From positions 526,676-590,675 of the forward strand of contig CATQHL010000001.1 in NCBI GenBank assembly GCA_958295925.1: DNA of 64,000 nucleotides, given 5' to 3'. The translations under genes were made by a program, and so were the position numbers. This document shows positions 43,761 to 52,038 of this stretch, one piece after another. The notes beneath the pieces are model-generated. The model was not told the origin of the DNA, searched no databases, and saw only the letters and a program-made list of their open reading frames with translations. Numbering within the stretch: the stretch's first letter is position 1; the number at the start of each line of letters is the position of its first letter. The stretch is from an uncultured Acidimicrobiales bacterium (lineage in GTDB: Bacteria; Actinomycetota; Acidimicrobiia; Acidimicrobiales; CATQHL01).

Positions 43761-44389
43761 CTCATCTCCCCCCGACCCAAGATCACGTGGTCGATGATGC
43801 CGTATTCCTTGGCCTCGTTTGCGGTGAACCAGCGGTCCCTGTCGAAGTCCTCCTCCACCTGGCTCACCGACTGTCCGGTGTGAAACGAGATGCGCTCGGC
43901 CAGGACCTTCTTGATGTAGATCATCTGCTCGGCCTGGATGGCAATGTCGCTGGCGTGCCCCTCCACCCCGCCGTGAGGCTGATGCATGAGGATGCGGGAG
44001 TGCGGGAGGGCGTAGCGCTTCCCGGGCGCTCCGGCACACAGCAGGAACTGCCCCATTGAGGCGCCCAGCCCCATACAGATGGTGCCAACGTCGGGAGATA
44101 CGAACTGGATTGTGTCGTAGATGGCCATACCGGCGGTTACAGAGCCCCCAGGGGAGTTGATGTACAGCCAGATGTCGCGCTCGGGGTCTTGACCCTCCAG
44201 ATAGAGCAGTTGGGCCGTGACATAGTTGGCAAGGTCGTCATCCACCACTTTGCCCAGGAACACGATGCGTTGACGCAGGAGTTGCTGGTAAATGCCCTCG
44301 GCAGGGTCTCGGGGATCATCCTTGACCGTTCTCGCGAGTGAGTTCTCGCAGTCAAGTCCAATTTCGCTGTGTCTTGGGCTGAATGCCAC
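43757..44389 (-). CDS. clpP: ATP-dependent Clp protease proteolytic subunit
   Basis: The serine peptidase of Clp complexes, which degrade unfolded and ssrA-tagged proteins after a ClpX or ClpC ATPase. The 210-residue protein has the full triad: S111 (GLGASMGQ), H136 (LMHQP) and D185 (DRDRWF), with [11 protein letters not shown] typical of the family. A short N-terminal propeptide-like segment precedes the core. It stands alone, whereas many actinobacteria have clpP1-clpP2 in tandem. ssrA and smpB lie 6 kb away. Confidence 0.95.
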   Translation of the reverse strand: MAFSPRHSEIGLDCENSLARTVKDDPRDPAEGIYQQLLRQRIVFLGKVVDDDLANYVTAQLLYLEGQDPERDIWLYINSPGGSVTAGMAIYDTIQFVSPDVGTICMGLGASMGQFLLCAGAPGKRYALPHSRILMHQPHGGVEGHASDIAIQAEQMIYIKKVLAERISFHTGQSVSQVEEDFDRDRWFTANEAKEYGIIDHVILGRGEMS

Positions 44390-44472
44390 GTTTTACCTCC
44401 GCTGCGTCCGGCGTGATAGGTGCGTCCGGCGCGAAAAGGCTACAGATATTCTGGAGGCAGGCCACTCACCAG

Positions 44473-44559
44473 GCGCCAGTGGCGGAATCTGGAAGACGTG
44501 CAGGGTTTAGGTCCCTGTGAGCCCCTCGGCTCGTGTGGGTTCGAATCCCACCTGGCGCA
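44473..44559 (+). tRNA. tRNA-Leu (TAG)
   Basis: Class II tRNA of 87 nt: acceptor GCGCCAG/CTGGCGC, anticodon stem CAGGG/CCCTG with loop TTTAGGT (TAG), a long variable arm (GAGCCCCTCGGCTC) and T-arm GTGGG-TTCGAAT-CCCAC. Discriminator A; CCA is not encoded. Confidence 0.95.
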
Positions 44560-44656
44560 CTCAGTCACCCCCGATGCTTGTTGGACCAGCGGTCGGCCAG
44601 CGGTCGCACACTCCGACAGCCCAGCCGTCCCCCCCTCCGCCTTAGCCCCAACCCAC

Positions 44657-45277
44657 TTACTCCAGCATGAGCACCAGGTCGGCAAGGGCGCGGCCACGAT
44701 GGCTGAGCAACCCCTTTTCCGTCAGGGTCATCTCTGCGAATGTGCGATTGCCCGGGGTGGGAATAAACACCGGGTCGTAGCCGAAGCCGCCCTCGCCGCG
44801 TGGTAAAGCGCCGATGCGCCCCTCTACCACGCCCTGGGCCATCAACTCCCGCCCGTCGGGCCAGAGCGCCAGAATCACGCAGCGAAAGCGGGCCGATCTC
44901 TCAGGCGCAGGCACGCCCTCGAGGGCTGCAAGAAGTCTGCCCACGTTTGCTGCGTCGTCGGCGTGCTCTCCGGCAAAACGGGCCGAGCGCACGCCAGGGG
45001 CGCCGCCGAGGGCGTCGACCTCCAAACCGCTGTCGTCGGCCAAGGCAGCCAGCCCCCTTCCGGCTGCGTCTCCCCCCTGAACGGCGCGCTGAACCGCCTC
45101 GGCCTTGATGCGGGCATTGGCCTCAAGCGTCTCACCAGTCTCTTCGACTTCACCCGTCGCCTCGGGACGTTTCAGAATCTCCGCCCGATGCCCCAAGGCA
45201 GCGCGCATCTCGGCCAGCTTGGCGGGGTTTGCCGTCGCCGAGTAAAAGACGAGTCGCTCAGATGATGCGCAAACCAC
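44657..45277 (-). CDS. rdgB: Non-canonical purine NTP pyrophosphatase (RdgB/HAM1)
   Basis: Hydrolyses ITP, dITP and XTP to the monophosphate, cleaning the nucleotide pool. The 206-residue protein has SATANPAK near the N-terminus (usually ATxNxxK), LADDSGLEVDALGGAPGVRSARFAG in the middle, and GFGYDPVF and SHRGRAL towards the end. GTG 45277 begins only one base after the stop of the upstream phosphodiesterase gene, so the two are one transcription unit. In mycobacteria rph lies between these two genes; here it is missing. Confidence 0.94.
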   Translation of the reverse strand: MVCASSERLVFYSATANPAKLAEMRAALGHRAEILKRPEATGEVEETGETLEANARIKAEAVQRAVQGGDAAGRGLAALADDSGLEVDALGGAPGVRSARFAGEHADDAANVGRLLAALEGVPAPERSARFRCVILALWPDGRELMAQGVVEGRIGALPRGEGGFGYDPVFIPTPGNRTFAEMTLTEKGLLSHRGRALADLVLMLE

Positions 45278-45278
45278 C

Positions 45279-46058
45279 TCAGATCACGTACGTGGTGCAG
45301 TCGCTCACAACCTCAACCGCGCCGTCGTATCGCTCTTGCGCTTTGCGTCGATGGGAGTTCCGGTCGGAACCCGGCGCAAGGTGGGTGAGGAGAAGCCTGC
45401 CCACCCCTCGATCCTGCGCGATGGATCCCGCCTCAGACGCCAGCAGGTGGGAAGTGCCTTCAGGCCGCCCAACCGGAAACGGCCGCCCCGGGAAAGGGGT
45501 GGCGTCCTCTTCTCGCCAGTTGCGAGCGAAAGTGGCCTCGCACAGCAGCAAGTCCACGTCTTCTGCGAAGCGCTCCCCCGTCCAGCCCGGGCCGGTGTCG
45601 GAGGAAAATACAAACGACCTGCCCTCCGCCTCGACTTTCACGGCAAGCGTTTCGGGTGGGTGATCCACCCTGTCAAAGCTCCAGCGACCGCCTCCGATTT
45701 CCACCACGTCGCCCCCGGAGACGATTCGCCAGTCGAAAACCGCCTCTGTAGGTTTTCCCACGATCCCTGCTATCACGCTCCTGGTGCCGGCGGTGGCAAA
45801 CACCGGCAGCAACGACCGCTTGCGGTGGTAGCGAAGGGCGTAGTAAAGAATCGGCAACTCCAGGCAGTGGTCGGGATGCTCGTGGGAGATCACAATTGCG
45901 TCCAGGTCTTCAAGCTCCGCAAAGCCGCCAAGACGTCCCAGCGTTCCCGGACCGCAGTCGAGCCACACGTGCGCGCCGCCTGCGGAGATCAGGTACCCAG
46001 TGCACGCACCCCCCCGGTCTGCGTAGGTGCCCGACGACCCCAGAACCGTCAATTCCAC
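45279..46058 (-). CDS. MBL-fold phosphodiesterase (Rv1339-like)
   Basis: A 259-residue metallo-beta-lactamase fold hydrolase. The motif SHEHPDH (His59, His61, Asp63, His64) is complete, with GSSGTYADRGGACTGYLI at the N-terminus, SSDTGPG and a late LLLTHLAPGSD. Its neighbourhood (rdgB downstream, cysM and mec nearby) matches mycobacterial Rv1339, described as an atypical cyclic-nucleotide phosphodiesterase, so that role is likely; a ribonuclease Z-like activity is the alternative. ATG 46058 is a natural start. Confidence 0.85.
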   Translation of the reverse strand: MELTVLGSSGTYADRGGACTGYLISAGGAHVWLDCGPGTLGRLGGFAELEDLDAIVISHEHPDHCLELPILYYALRYHRKRSLLPVFATAGTRSVIAGIVGKPTEAVFDWRIVSGGDVVEIGGGRWSFDRVDHPPETLAVKVEAEGRSFVFSSDTGPGWTGERFAEDVDLLLCEATFARNWREEDATPFPGRPFPVGRPEGTSHLLASEAGSIAQDRGVGRLLLTHLAPGSDRNSHRRKAQERYDGAVEVVSDCTTYVI

Positions 46059-46195
46059 GCCCCCAGGCTACTGATGCCGGAGTTTGCTGTTCATTTGCTG
46101 CCTCGTCGTCGGAGGCTGCCTCGTCGTCGGATTTCCTTTACGCATCTGACACCTTCCTAAAGCAAGCAGTAAACGAGATGCCTATAGTGCGGGGC

Positions 46196-48106
46196 ATGAT
46201 CAGACACTCACTGCCTAAACGAACGATCGTTGCTATTGCCGCCACTGCGGTGATCGCAAGCGTCGCCGCACTCGTGCCGACCATGCTGTCGGCCCAGGGT
46301 TCGGCCGAATACACGCTCACCGTCTTGCACAACAACGACGGCGAGTCCAAGCTGCTGCCGAACGCGGAAGGGGGCTATCCAGGCATCGCCCGCTTCGTGA
46401 CGGCGCTGAAAGGCCTGCAAGAGGGCGCCGAGACAGACGGCGTCGTCACGCTGACCTCCGGCGATAACTTCCTGGCGTCCAAGGAGTTCAACATAAGCGT
46501 CGCCAAGGGCGCCCCCTTCTACGACTCGATAGCGCTCAGCGGCCTCTACGACGCCATGGCCGTGGGCAACCACGACATGGACTTCGGCCCAGATGTCGCA
46601 GCCGAGTTCATAAGCGGGTTCGACCCGCCTGTGACGTTCCTTTCCGCCAACCTCGACGTAACCAATGAGCCGAAACTGGCCGCCCTGGTGGAGGAAGGCA
46701 GGCTGGCTAAGAGCACGGTGATTGAGAAGGGCGATGCGAAAATCGGCGTGATAGGGGCCGTGACTCCGATGCTCCCCAACATCTCGAGCCCGCGCAACGC
46801 CGTGGTGGGGAACGTGGCCGAGGCCGTCAACGCAGAGGTGTCGTCACTTACAGAGAAGGGCGTCAACAAGATCATCCTTGTCAGCCACCTGCAGAGCGTC
46901 ACCGAAGACCTCGAGCTGATTCCGCAGATTTCAGGGGTTGACATCGCAATCGCCGGTGGTGGCGACGAACTGCTGAGCAACGACGCCAGCACCTGCATGG
47001 CGGGCGAAGATGCGTATGGCAACTACCCGCTTGAGGCCACGGACGCCGACGACGCGACCGTGCCCGTTGTCACAGTCCCCGGCGGCTACCGCTGCATAGG
47101 ATCGCTCACCGCCTCGTTCGACGGCGACGGCAACCTGGTTTCCTACGAGGGACGCTCGATCGCCGTGTCGATGGACACTGCACCCGATGCCGACGTGAAA
47201 GCCAATGTGGAAGACCCGTTGGCCGCGGCCCTTGAGGGAATCAACGCCAACGTGCTGGCCACGTCCGAGGTTGATCTCGACGGACGTAGGCCCAACATCC
47301 GCACTCAGGAGACCAACGTAGGGAACCTGATGGCCGACGCCCAGTTTGCCGCCGCTGCGAACCGTGCCGAGTCCTACGACATCGAGGCGCCGATGGTGGC
47401 GATTCAGAATGGAGGCGGCATCCGCAACGATTCGGTTATCCCGGCGGGCGATCTCACCGAAGGCACAACCTTCGACATCGCGCCGTTCAGCAACTTCGTG
47501 GGAACCGTGAGCGTGCCCCGCGAAACCTTCAAGACGATGCTGGAACAGGCAGTGGACGGAATCCCCGATGCGCGTGGGCAGTTCCCTCAGATTGCCGGGT
47601 TCACCATGACTATCAACCCCTTCGCGTCGGCTAGGGAGATCAACCGCGAAAGCAGCGAATGCGAACTGACCGGCAACGAAGGCGCACGCGTCCAGCAGGT
47701 GACCCTCAGCGACGGAACCGAGATCGTCAAGGACGGCGAGGTAGTTCCAGGAGACCCCATCGAACTCGTCACGATCAACTTCCTCGCGAACGGCGGCGAC
47801 TGCTACCCGCTTGGCGACCTGGAGTTCGTCTCGCTCGGCGTCACATACCAGAAGGCGCTGGCAGAATTCCTCGCTGACGACCTACAGGGAAGAGTCACGG
47901 CGGAGGCCTACCCGGAAGGCGGCTCGGGGCGAATCACGATTCTCTCTGAGGCGCAGCAGTTGGACACATCTGCCATCGAAGATGTCCCTGCCACAGACGA
48001 TGAAATGGCGACGGCCGAGTCCGCCACAGACGATGAACCCGCCGGAGACGAGGAACAGATGCCGGACGGGCCGGCCGAGCCCGCCAAACCCGTATTCACA
48101 GGCTGA
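46196..48106 (+). CDS. Secreted 5'-nucleotidase/UshA-like metallophosphatase
   Basis: An exported calcineurin-like phosphoesterase with a C-terminal 5'-nucleotidase domain, likely dephosphorylating extracellular nucleotides to nucleosides. From ATG 46196 (636 residues) there is a signal peptide (RHSLPKRTIVAIAATAVIAS, Ala-rich end). The phosphoesterase domain has LHNNDGES, GDNF, GNHDMDFGP and VSHLQ; the usual GHxH is GGGDE, a variant I recall from related enzymes. The 5'-nucleotidase domain has AIQNGGGIRND and FSNFVGTVSV. A 45-residue acidic tail ends it. ATG 46178 is an alternative start. It sits on the opposite strand inside the mec-cysM...rdgB group and could feed the BMP importer. Confidence 0.9.
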   Translation: MIRHSLPKRTIVAIAATAVIASVAALVPTMLSAQGSAEYTLTVLHNNDGESKLLPNAEGGYPGIARFVTALKGLQEGAETDGVVTLTSGDNFLASKEFNISVAKGAPFYDSIALSGLYDAMAVGNHDMDFGPDVAAEFISGFDPPVTFLSANLDVTNEPKLAALVEEGRLAKSTVIEKGDAKIGVIGAVTPMLPNISSPRNAVVGNVAEAVNAEVSSLTEKGVNKIILVSHLQSVTEDLELIPQISGVDIAIAGGGDELLSNDASTCMAGEDAYGNYPLEATDADDATVPVVTVPGGYRCIGSLTASFDGDGNLVSYEGRSIAVSMDTAPDADVKANVEDPLAAALEGINANVLATSEVDLDGRRPNIRTQETNVGNLMADAQFAAAANRAESYDIEAPMVAIQNGGGIRNDSVIPAGDLTEGTTFDIAPFSNFVGTVSVPRETFKTMLEQAVDGIPDARGQFPQIAGFTMTINPFASAREINRESSECELTGNEGARVQQVTLSDGTEIVKDGEVVPGDPIELVTINFLANGGDCYPLGDLEFVSLGVTYQKALAEFLADDLQGRVTAEAYPEGGSGRITILSEAQQLDTSAIEDVPATDDEMATAESATDDEPAGDEEQMPDGPAEPAKPVFTG

Positions 48107-48117
48107 CATCAGTCATT

Positions 48118-48155
48118 GCTCGCCTCCGGGTGCTAAGTGCTGCCCGGAGGCGAGC
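48118..48155 (+). terminator. Strong hairpin after the 5'-nucleotidase gene
   Basis: A 13-bp perfect stem (GCTCGCCTCCGGG/CCCGGAGGCGAGC) with a 12-base loop, 12 bases past the stop codon, followed by GTCCCTTT. A terminator or mRNA-stabilising stem; it faces convergent cysM. Confidence 0.75.
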
Positions 48156-48169
48156 GTCCCTTTGCAAAC

Positions 48170-48198
48170 GGCCGCTCCGGTAAGAAAACGGAGCGGCC
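48170..48198. terminator. Second hairpin in the convergent gap
   Basis: A 10-bp perfect stem (GGCCGCTCCG/CGGAGCGGCC) around an A-rich loop (GTAAGAAAA). A related, weaker copy (GCGGCC...GGGCGGC) follows near 48233. It could stop transcription of cysM from the other side. Confidence 0.6.
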
Positions 48199-48324
48199 AC
48201 CCTGTGCCAGTCGGGGTGCCGCGAGGCTCGAGGCGGCGGCCGGTATGAAAACTGGGCGGCTGCCCTGCGCCTGTTGCCAGCCGTCCAGTTCGGGCGAACG
48301 GGCGAGACGCTCAGAAAACGCCGC

Positions 48325-49302
48325 TCAGAAGTAGAGGATCTTGTCCACCCTTTCCTGAACCTCTTCAAGCGGATCAGTCCAGGCGCGAGTGGAGAGATAC
48401 TTCCATCCACCGTCGGCTGCCACGAATACGATCACACCGCTGTCAATCCGCTCAGCGGCCTTGCAAGCCCCTGCGAGAACGGCGCCGGTCGAGATGCCGG
48501 CGAAGATCGCCGTCTCTTCGGCAAGGCGCCTCGTGAACTCCAGGGCCTGGCGAGTGCGTACGATGCGGCGACCGTCTAGCAGCTCGGGGCCTCCCCAGGC
48601 CTCATAGACGGGAGGGATATAACCGTCCTCCAGGCTCCTCAAACCCTCTACCCGCTCACCGGCGGGAGGCTCCACAGCCAGCACCTCCAGGTCGGGCTTT
48701 CGCTCTTTCAGGTAGCGACCGCAGCCCAGAAGCGTTCCCGAAGTTCCCATGCCCGCCACAAAATGCGTGATCTCCGGGCAGTCCCGAAGAATCTCCGGGC
48801 CGGTTCCCTCGTAGTGGGCACGGGGATTGGCCCCGTTGGCGTACTGGCACAGGTAGACCCAGGACGGATCGGCTCTCGCCGCCGCGTCCGCCCGTCTGAC
48901 CGCCCCGTTGGAGCCCTCCTCGGCTGGGGTCGGCTCGACTTCGGCCCCATAAATGTCAAGCATCGCCCTGCGCTCAGCTGATGCGTTCTCCGGCATCAGA
49001 ACCTTCAGGCGATACCCGCGCAGCCGTGCGATGAAGGCCAGCGAGATTCCTGTGTTGCCAGAAGAGGGTTCCAGTATTTTCCCTCCTGGCAAAAGGCGTC
49101 CCGATGACTCGGCTTCGGCGATCATCGAAAGCGCAATGCGATCCTTCAGCGAACCGGTGGGGTTCTGCCCCTCCAGCTTTGCCAGGATGCGCACATTCCG
49201 ATTGGGGCTGAGGGCGCTCACGTCAACGAGAGGGGTGTTCCCTATGCAGGCGAGGATGGACGATGCGACGCCAGGGCTGTCAGGAAAGGTTGTGGGGGGC
49301 AC
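48325..49302 (-). CDS. cysM: Cysteine synthase, CysM (O-phosphoserine sulfhydrylase) type
   Basis: A PLP enzyme making cysteine. The 325-residue protein has GNTPLVDV, the PLP lysine K53 (TGSLKDR), SSGNTGISLAFIARLRGY, the phosphate-binding GMGTSGTLLGCGRYL and the C-terminal DGGWKYLST characteristic of actinobacterial CysM rather than CysK. An Arg in GLRSLEDGY corresponds to the region that favours O-phosphoserine in the mycobacterial enzyme. GTG 49302 lies two bases after the mec stop. In mycobacteria the sulphur carrier gene cysO lies between mec and cysM; here it is absent. Confidence 0.92.
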   Translation of the reverse strand: MPPTTFPDSPGVASSILACIGNTPLVDVSALSPNRNVRILAKLEGQNPTGSLKDRIALSMIAEAESSGRLLPGGKILEPSSGNTGISLAFIARLRGYRLKVLMPENASAERRAMLDIYGAEVEPTPAEEGSNGAVRRADAAARADPSWVYLCQYANGANPRAHYEGTGPEILRDCPEITHFVAGMGTSGTLLGCGRYLKERKPDLEVLAVEPPAGERVEGLRSLEDGYIPPVYEAWGGPELLDGRRIVRTRQALEFTRRLAEETAIFAGISTGAVLAGACKAAERIDSGVIVFVAADGGWKYLSTRAWTDPLEEVQERVDKILYF

Positions 49303-49304
49303 TG

Positions 49305-49718
49305 TCAGGTAACCCTCACCTTCGCCTCGGTGATGACGCCGCTGACGATGCGGTATCCCCTCAGCACCGGCTCTGGAAACTTGAGCGAGACGATCACGTG
49401 GTGCCAGAACCCGAAGACGTCAAAGCGGCCAGCCTCCCGCACGTCGGTGGGAGAGGGGTAAGCGGTCGTGAGGGTGTGCGAATGCATGACCCCGAGGATG
49501 CTGTGGGCGGCTTCGTCTGCTCGGGCTTCGGTGGTCATGAACTCCTTCGGATCGAACTCGTAGACCGTCGGTGAGGCCGCTGCGTTGCGCATCGGGTAGA
49601 AGATCGACACCTCTTCGGATCCCTCCGGCGCGGCGAATAGGCCGCACGCCTCGTTTGGAAGCCCCGCCACGGCGTGGGCCAGCATCTCCTCGTAGACAGA
49701 TTGGCTGAGCGTGAGCAC
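49305..49718 (-). CDS. mec: JAMM/MPN+ metallopeptidase (Mec-like)
   Basis: A 137-residue zinc peptidase of the Mov34/MPN/PAD-1 family. The JAMM motif is complete: Glu in PNEACGL, then HSHTLTTAYPSPTD (H-x-H-x7-S-x2-D). In mycobacteria the equivalent Mec removes cysteine from the C-terminus of the CysO carrier after CysM has added it. Its direct fusion in operon with cysM (two-base gap) supports that role. It starts at GTG 49718; the ATG of smpB is divergent, 72 bases away. Confidence 0.92.
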   Translation of the reverse strand: MLTLSQSVYEEMLAHAVAGLPNEACGLFAAPEGSEEVSIFYPMRNAAASPTVYEFDPKEFMTTEARADEAAHSILGVMHSHTLTTAYPSPTDVREAGRFDVFGFWHHVIVSLKFPEPVLRGYRIVSGVITEAKVRVT

Positions 49719-49789
49719 CGCGTAAATCTACGCTCCAGCGACTCGCTAGTCCACGAAATGGACGCAAGAGAGCGGATTATGCTGGCGAC

Positions 49790-50284
49790 ATGTCCTCTAC
49801 TGAACCAAGGGTGAAGGTGGTGGCCAAGAATCGGCGGGCGCGGCGCGACTTCGAGATTCTCACCACATACGAGTGCGGGCTGGCGCTTGCCGGCAGCGAG
49901 GTGAAATCGCTGCGTGAAGGCACCGTTCAGGTGGCCGAGGCCTACGGCAGGGTGAGCAAGGGGGAGGTCTGGCTGCACTCAATGCACGTCCCGGCGTATT
50001 CCCACACCGGCCCGGCGTATTCGCTCGACCCGGAGCGGCCTCGGAAGTTGCTGCTGCATCGTGCCGAGATCAACCGCATACGCGCCAGGGTGGAGCAGGA
50101 CAGCTACTCGCTTGTGCCGCTATCGGTCTATTTCAAGGACGGGCGGGCGAAGGTTGAGCTGGCGGTGGCGCGGCGCAAGCGCAAGGCCGACAAGAGAGCC
50201 GATCTGGCCAAGCGCGAGGCCGACAGGGAAGCCCGACGAGCGCTCACGCATGTCCGGAGGGAGCACGATCGCGAAAAGCGCTGA
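49790..50284 (+). CDS. smpB: SsrA-binding protein
   Basis: SmpB binds tmRNA and brings it to stalled ribosomes for trans-translation. The 164-residue protein has the typical start VVAKNRRARRDFEIL, GLALAGSEVKSLREGTVQVAEAYGRV, the middle HRAEINRI and a basic C-terminal tail (RRKRKADKRADLAKREADREA) that inserts in the decoding centre. The ssrA gene follows 115 bases downstream on the same strand, a common arrangement. Confidence 0.97.
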   Translation: MSSTEPRVKVVAKNRRARRDFEILTTYECGLALAGSEVKSLREGTVQVAEAYGRVSKGEVWLHSMHVPAYSHTGPAYSLDPERPRKLLLHRAEINRIRARVEQDSYSLVPLSVYFKDGRAKVELAVARRKRKADKRADLAKREADREARRALTHVRREHDREKR

Positions 50285-50348
50285 ACGCAAGATGTCTTAG
50301 GCGGGACTGGGAAAATGTCTCAGGGGCTACTAGAATCAATGGCAAGAG

Positions 50349-50383
50349 CCGATGATCCCTGCATCCCGCAGGGACGGCATCGG
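50349..50383 (+). promoter_or_regulatory. Hairpin in the ssrA leader
   Basis: CCGATG...CATCGG encloses CCCTGC-ATCCC-GCAGGG, a two-part stem 17 bases before the tmRNA 5' end. It may mark a processing site of the precursor or terminate smpB transcripts. A TAGAAT (50331-50336) just upstream could be an ssrA -10. Confidence 0.5.
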
Positions 50384-50399
50384 TAGCGCTCTTTGACAA

Positions 50400-50816
50400 G
50401 GGGCTGACTGGTTTCGACGTTGAGACTAGGAGCCGAACTACGCGACCGGAGTTGCTCAGACTCCTTAAACGGGGCACTCAAGGACACGGCGAACGTGATG
50501 CCTTGCCTCTCGCAGCCTGACCCTCAGCGATCAGGTAGCGGGAAAACTGCGACTCCCTAAGGGGGGCACGCGGGGCCAGTCCCCTGCAGCCTGGCAACAG
50601 AAGCAGGGGAAGACAGCAGGGAAAGACCGCTGACGGCGAGAAAGTGCGCTGACCCAGGGAAAGACCCGGCGGCAGTCACAGCTGAGCCGCAGCCGACAGG
50701 CAGCCGACAGTAGACACCCGACCCGGCGGCCAGCAGCCGCAATGCAGAATCCGGGAATGGTCGTATCGCAGACGGCAACCACTTGACGGACGGGGGTTCG
50801 ATTCCCCCCAGCTCCA
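50400..50816 (+). ncRNA. ssrA: Transfer-messenger RNA
   Basis: The 5' end GGGGCTGACTGGTTTCGAC and the 3' end GGGTTCGATTCCCCCCAGCTCCA fold into the tRNA-like domain (acceptor GGGGCTG/CAGCTCC with one wobble). The tag reading frame at 50473-50520 encodes GTQGHGERDALPLAA then TGA, ending in the Ala-Ala needed for ClpXP. The length of about 417 nt is a little above average; the extra bases are in the pseudoknot-rich 3' half, which has AGGGAAAGAC repeats. CCA is not encoded. It marks the left edge of the defence island. Confidence 0.95.
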
Positions 50817-50976
50817 CTCTTTCGTAAGCGCCTAGCTGCCACTTGAACGTGGCCGATTGTCACTTATCCAAGGGCACACCTTACAAATGCAAAGGTCGTG
50901 CAGGAGGCTGCTCTATGCTCATCGCCTTCAGATAGCTCGCTAACAAGCTTCCGATGCCTGACAATGGGAGGTTAAA
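50817..50976. other. ssrA-defence island junction
   Basis: Composition changes from GC-rich to AT-rich in this 160-base gap. It contains a strong ribosome-binding site (GGGAGG, 50967-50972) for the methyltransferase gene. No copy of the ssrA 3' end and no integrase gene is seen at the far side of the island. Confidence 0.5.
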
Positions 50977-52032
50977 TTGAATTCAGGTGCCACTCACAGT
51001 GAACTACACAGCGCTTCCCCCGTCCGATCTCTGCCGCTGCTAAGCCTGTTTTCTGGTGCTGGTGGTTTTGATTTGGGTTTTGAAGCAGCAGGTTTCTCAC
51101 CAAGATTGGCCATAGACATCGATGAAGCGGCAATCGAGACGTATAACAGCAACCGTCACTCAGGTACCGCCATTCAAGTTGATCTCTCACAAGAAGCGCC
51201 AACCACAATCGCGCAAGAATGGGAAAATCGAATAGGGGCAACTAGCCCTATCGGGATAATTGGTGGGTCTCCATGTCAGGGCTTTTCAGTTTCGAACGTC
51301 CACCAACTTGAAGACGATCCAAGGCGAATTTTGCTAATTCACTATTCAAGGATAATTGAAAATCTTGCTCAACACTATGAGATCGATTTTTTCGTTTTTG
51401 AAAATGTCCCTGGCTTACTGCACAAGCGTCATCAGAAATTTTTCTTCGACTTTAAGAGAAACTGCGAAAAGGCAGATTTTTATGTACAACACAAGATCCT
51501 CAATGCCGTAGATTTCGAAGTTCCTCAATTTCGGAAAAGATTAATTGTATTTGGAATTAATCAAAATAAGTATTCTCCATGTAATTTTCAGTTCGCGAAA
51601 GCGAAACAACCCCCACGCACAGTTCGAGAGGCCTTGCAAGGTCTTCCAGAACCAGAATTCTGCATAAGAGGAGCACGGAGTTATAGTAGTTCCCATCATC
51701 CAAACCATATTACGATGGTTCCAAGATCGCCAAAGTTTACCGATGGAAGCCTGAAACATGGGATGAGCAAAGGTTTAAGCTTCAGAGTGCTTAATTGGGA
51801 CCGCCCGAGTTATACAGTTGCCTACGGTCATAATGAAATACATGTTCATCCAAGCTGCAGAAGACGTCTGTCAGTTTATGAAGCGATGTTGTTGCAAGGC
51901 TTCCCTAGTGATTATAAGCTGTACGGGACTTTCACACAACAGGTTCAACAAGTTTCAAATGCTGTCCCCCCGCCTCTCGCTCAGGGAATCGCAAAATTGC
52001 TCGTTAACAGACTCTATTCAGGCCAAGGCTAA
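50977..52032 (+). CDS. druM: Cytosine-C5 DNA methyltransferase, Druantia type II DruM
   Basis: A 351-residue cytosine-5 methyltransferase. Motif I FSGAGG (25-30), motif IV GGSPCQGFS with catalytic C100, motif VI ENV (142-144), motif VIII QFRKR (184-188) and a C-terminal QVSNAVPPPLAQGIA motif X region are all in order. TTG 50977 follows GGGAGG by four bases. In the four-gene order methylase, DruF, DruG, large helicase it fits the methylase of type II Druantia, which presumably marks host DNA. An unlinked orphan methylase is unlikely given the tight spacing (six bases to the next gene). The target site cannot be read from sequence. Confidence 0.85.
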   Translation: MNSGATHSELHSASPVRSLPLLSLFSGAGGFDLGFEAAGFSPRLAIDIDEAAIETYNSNRHSGTAIQVDLSQEAPTTIAQEWENRIGATSPIGIIGGSPCQGFSVSNVHQLEDDPRRILLIHYSRIIENLAQHYEIDFFVFENVPGLLHKRHQKFFFDFKRNCEKADFYVQHKILNAVDFEVPQFRKRLIVFGINQNKYSPCNFQFAKAKQPPRTVREALQGLPEPEFCIRGARSYSSSHHPNHITMVPRSPKFTDGSLKHGMSKGLSFRVLNWDRPSYTVAYGHNEIHVHPSCRRRLSVYEAMLLQGFPSDYKLYGTFTQQVQQVSNAVPPPLAQGIAKLLVNRLYSGQG

Positions 52033-52038
52033 ACTAAA

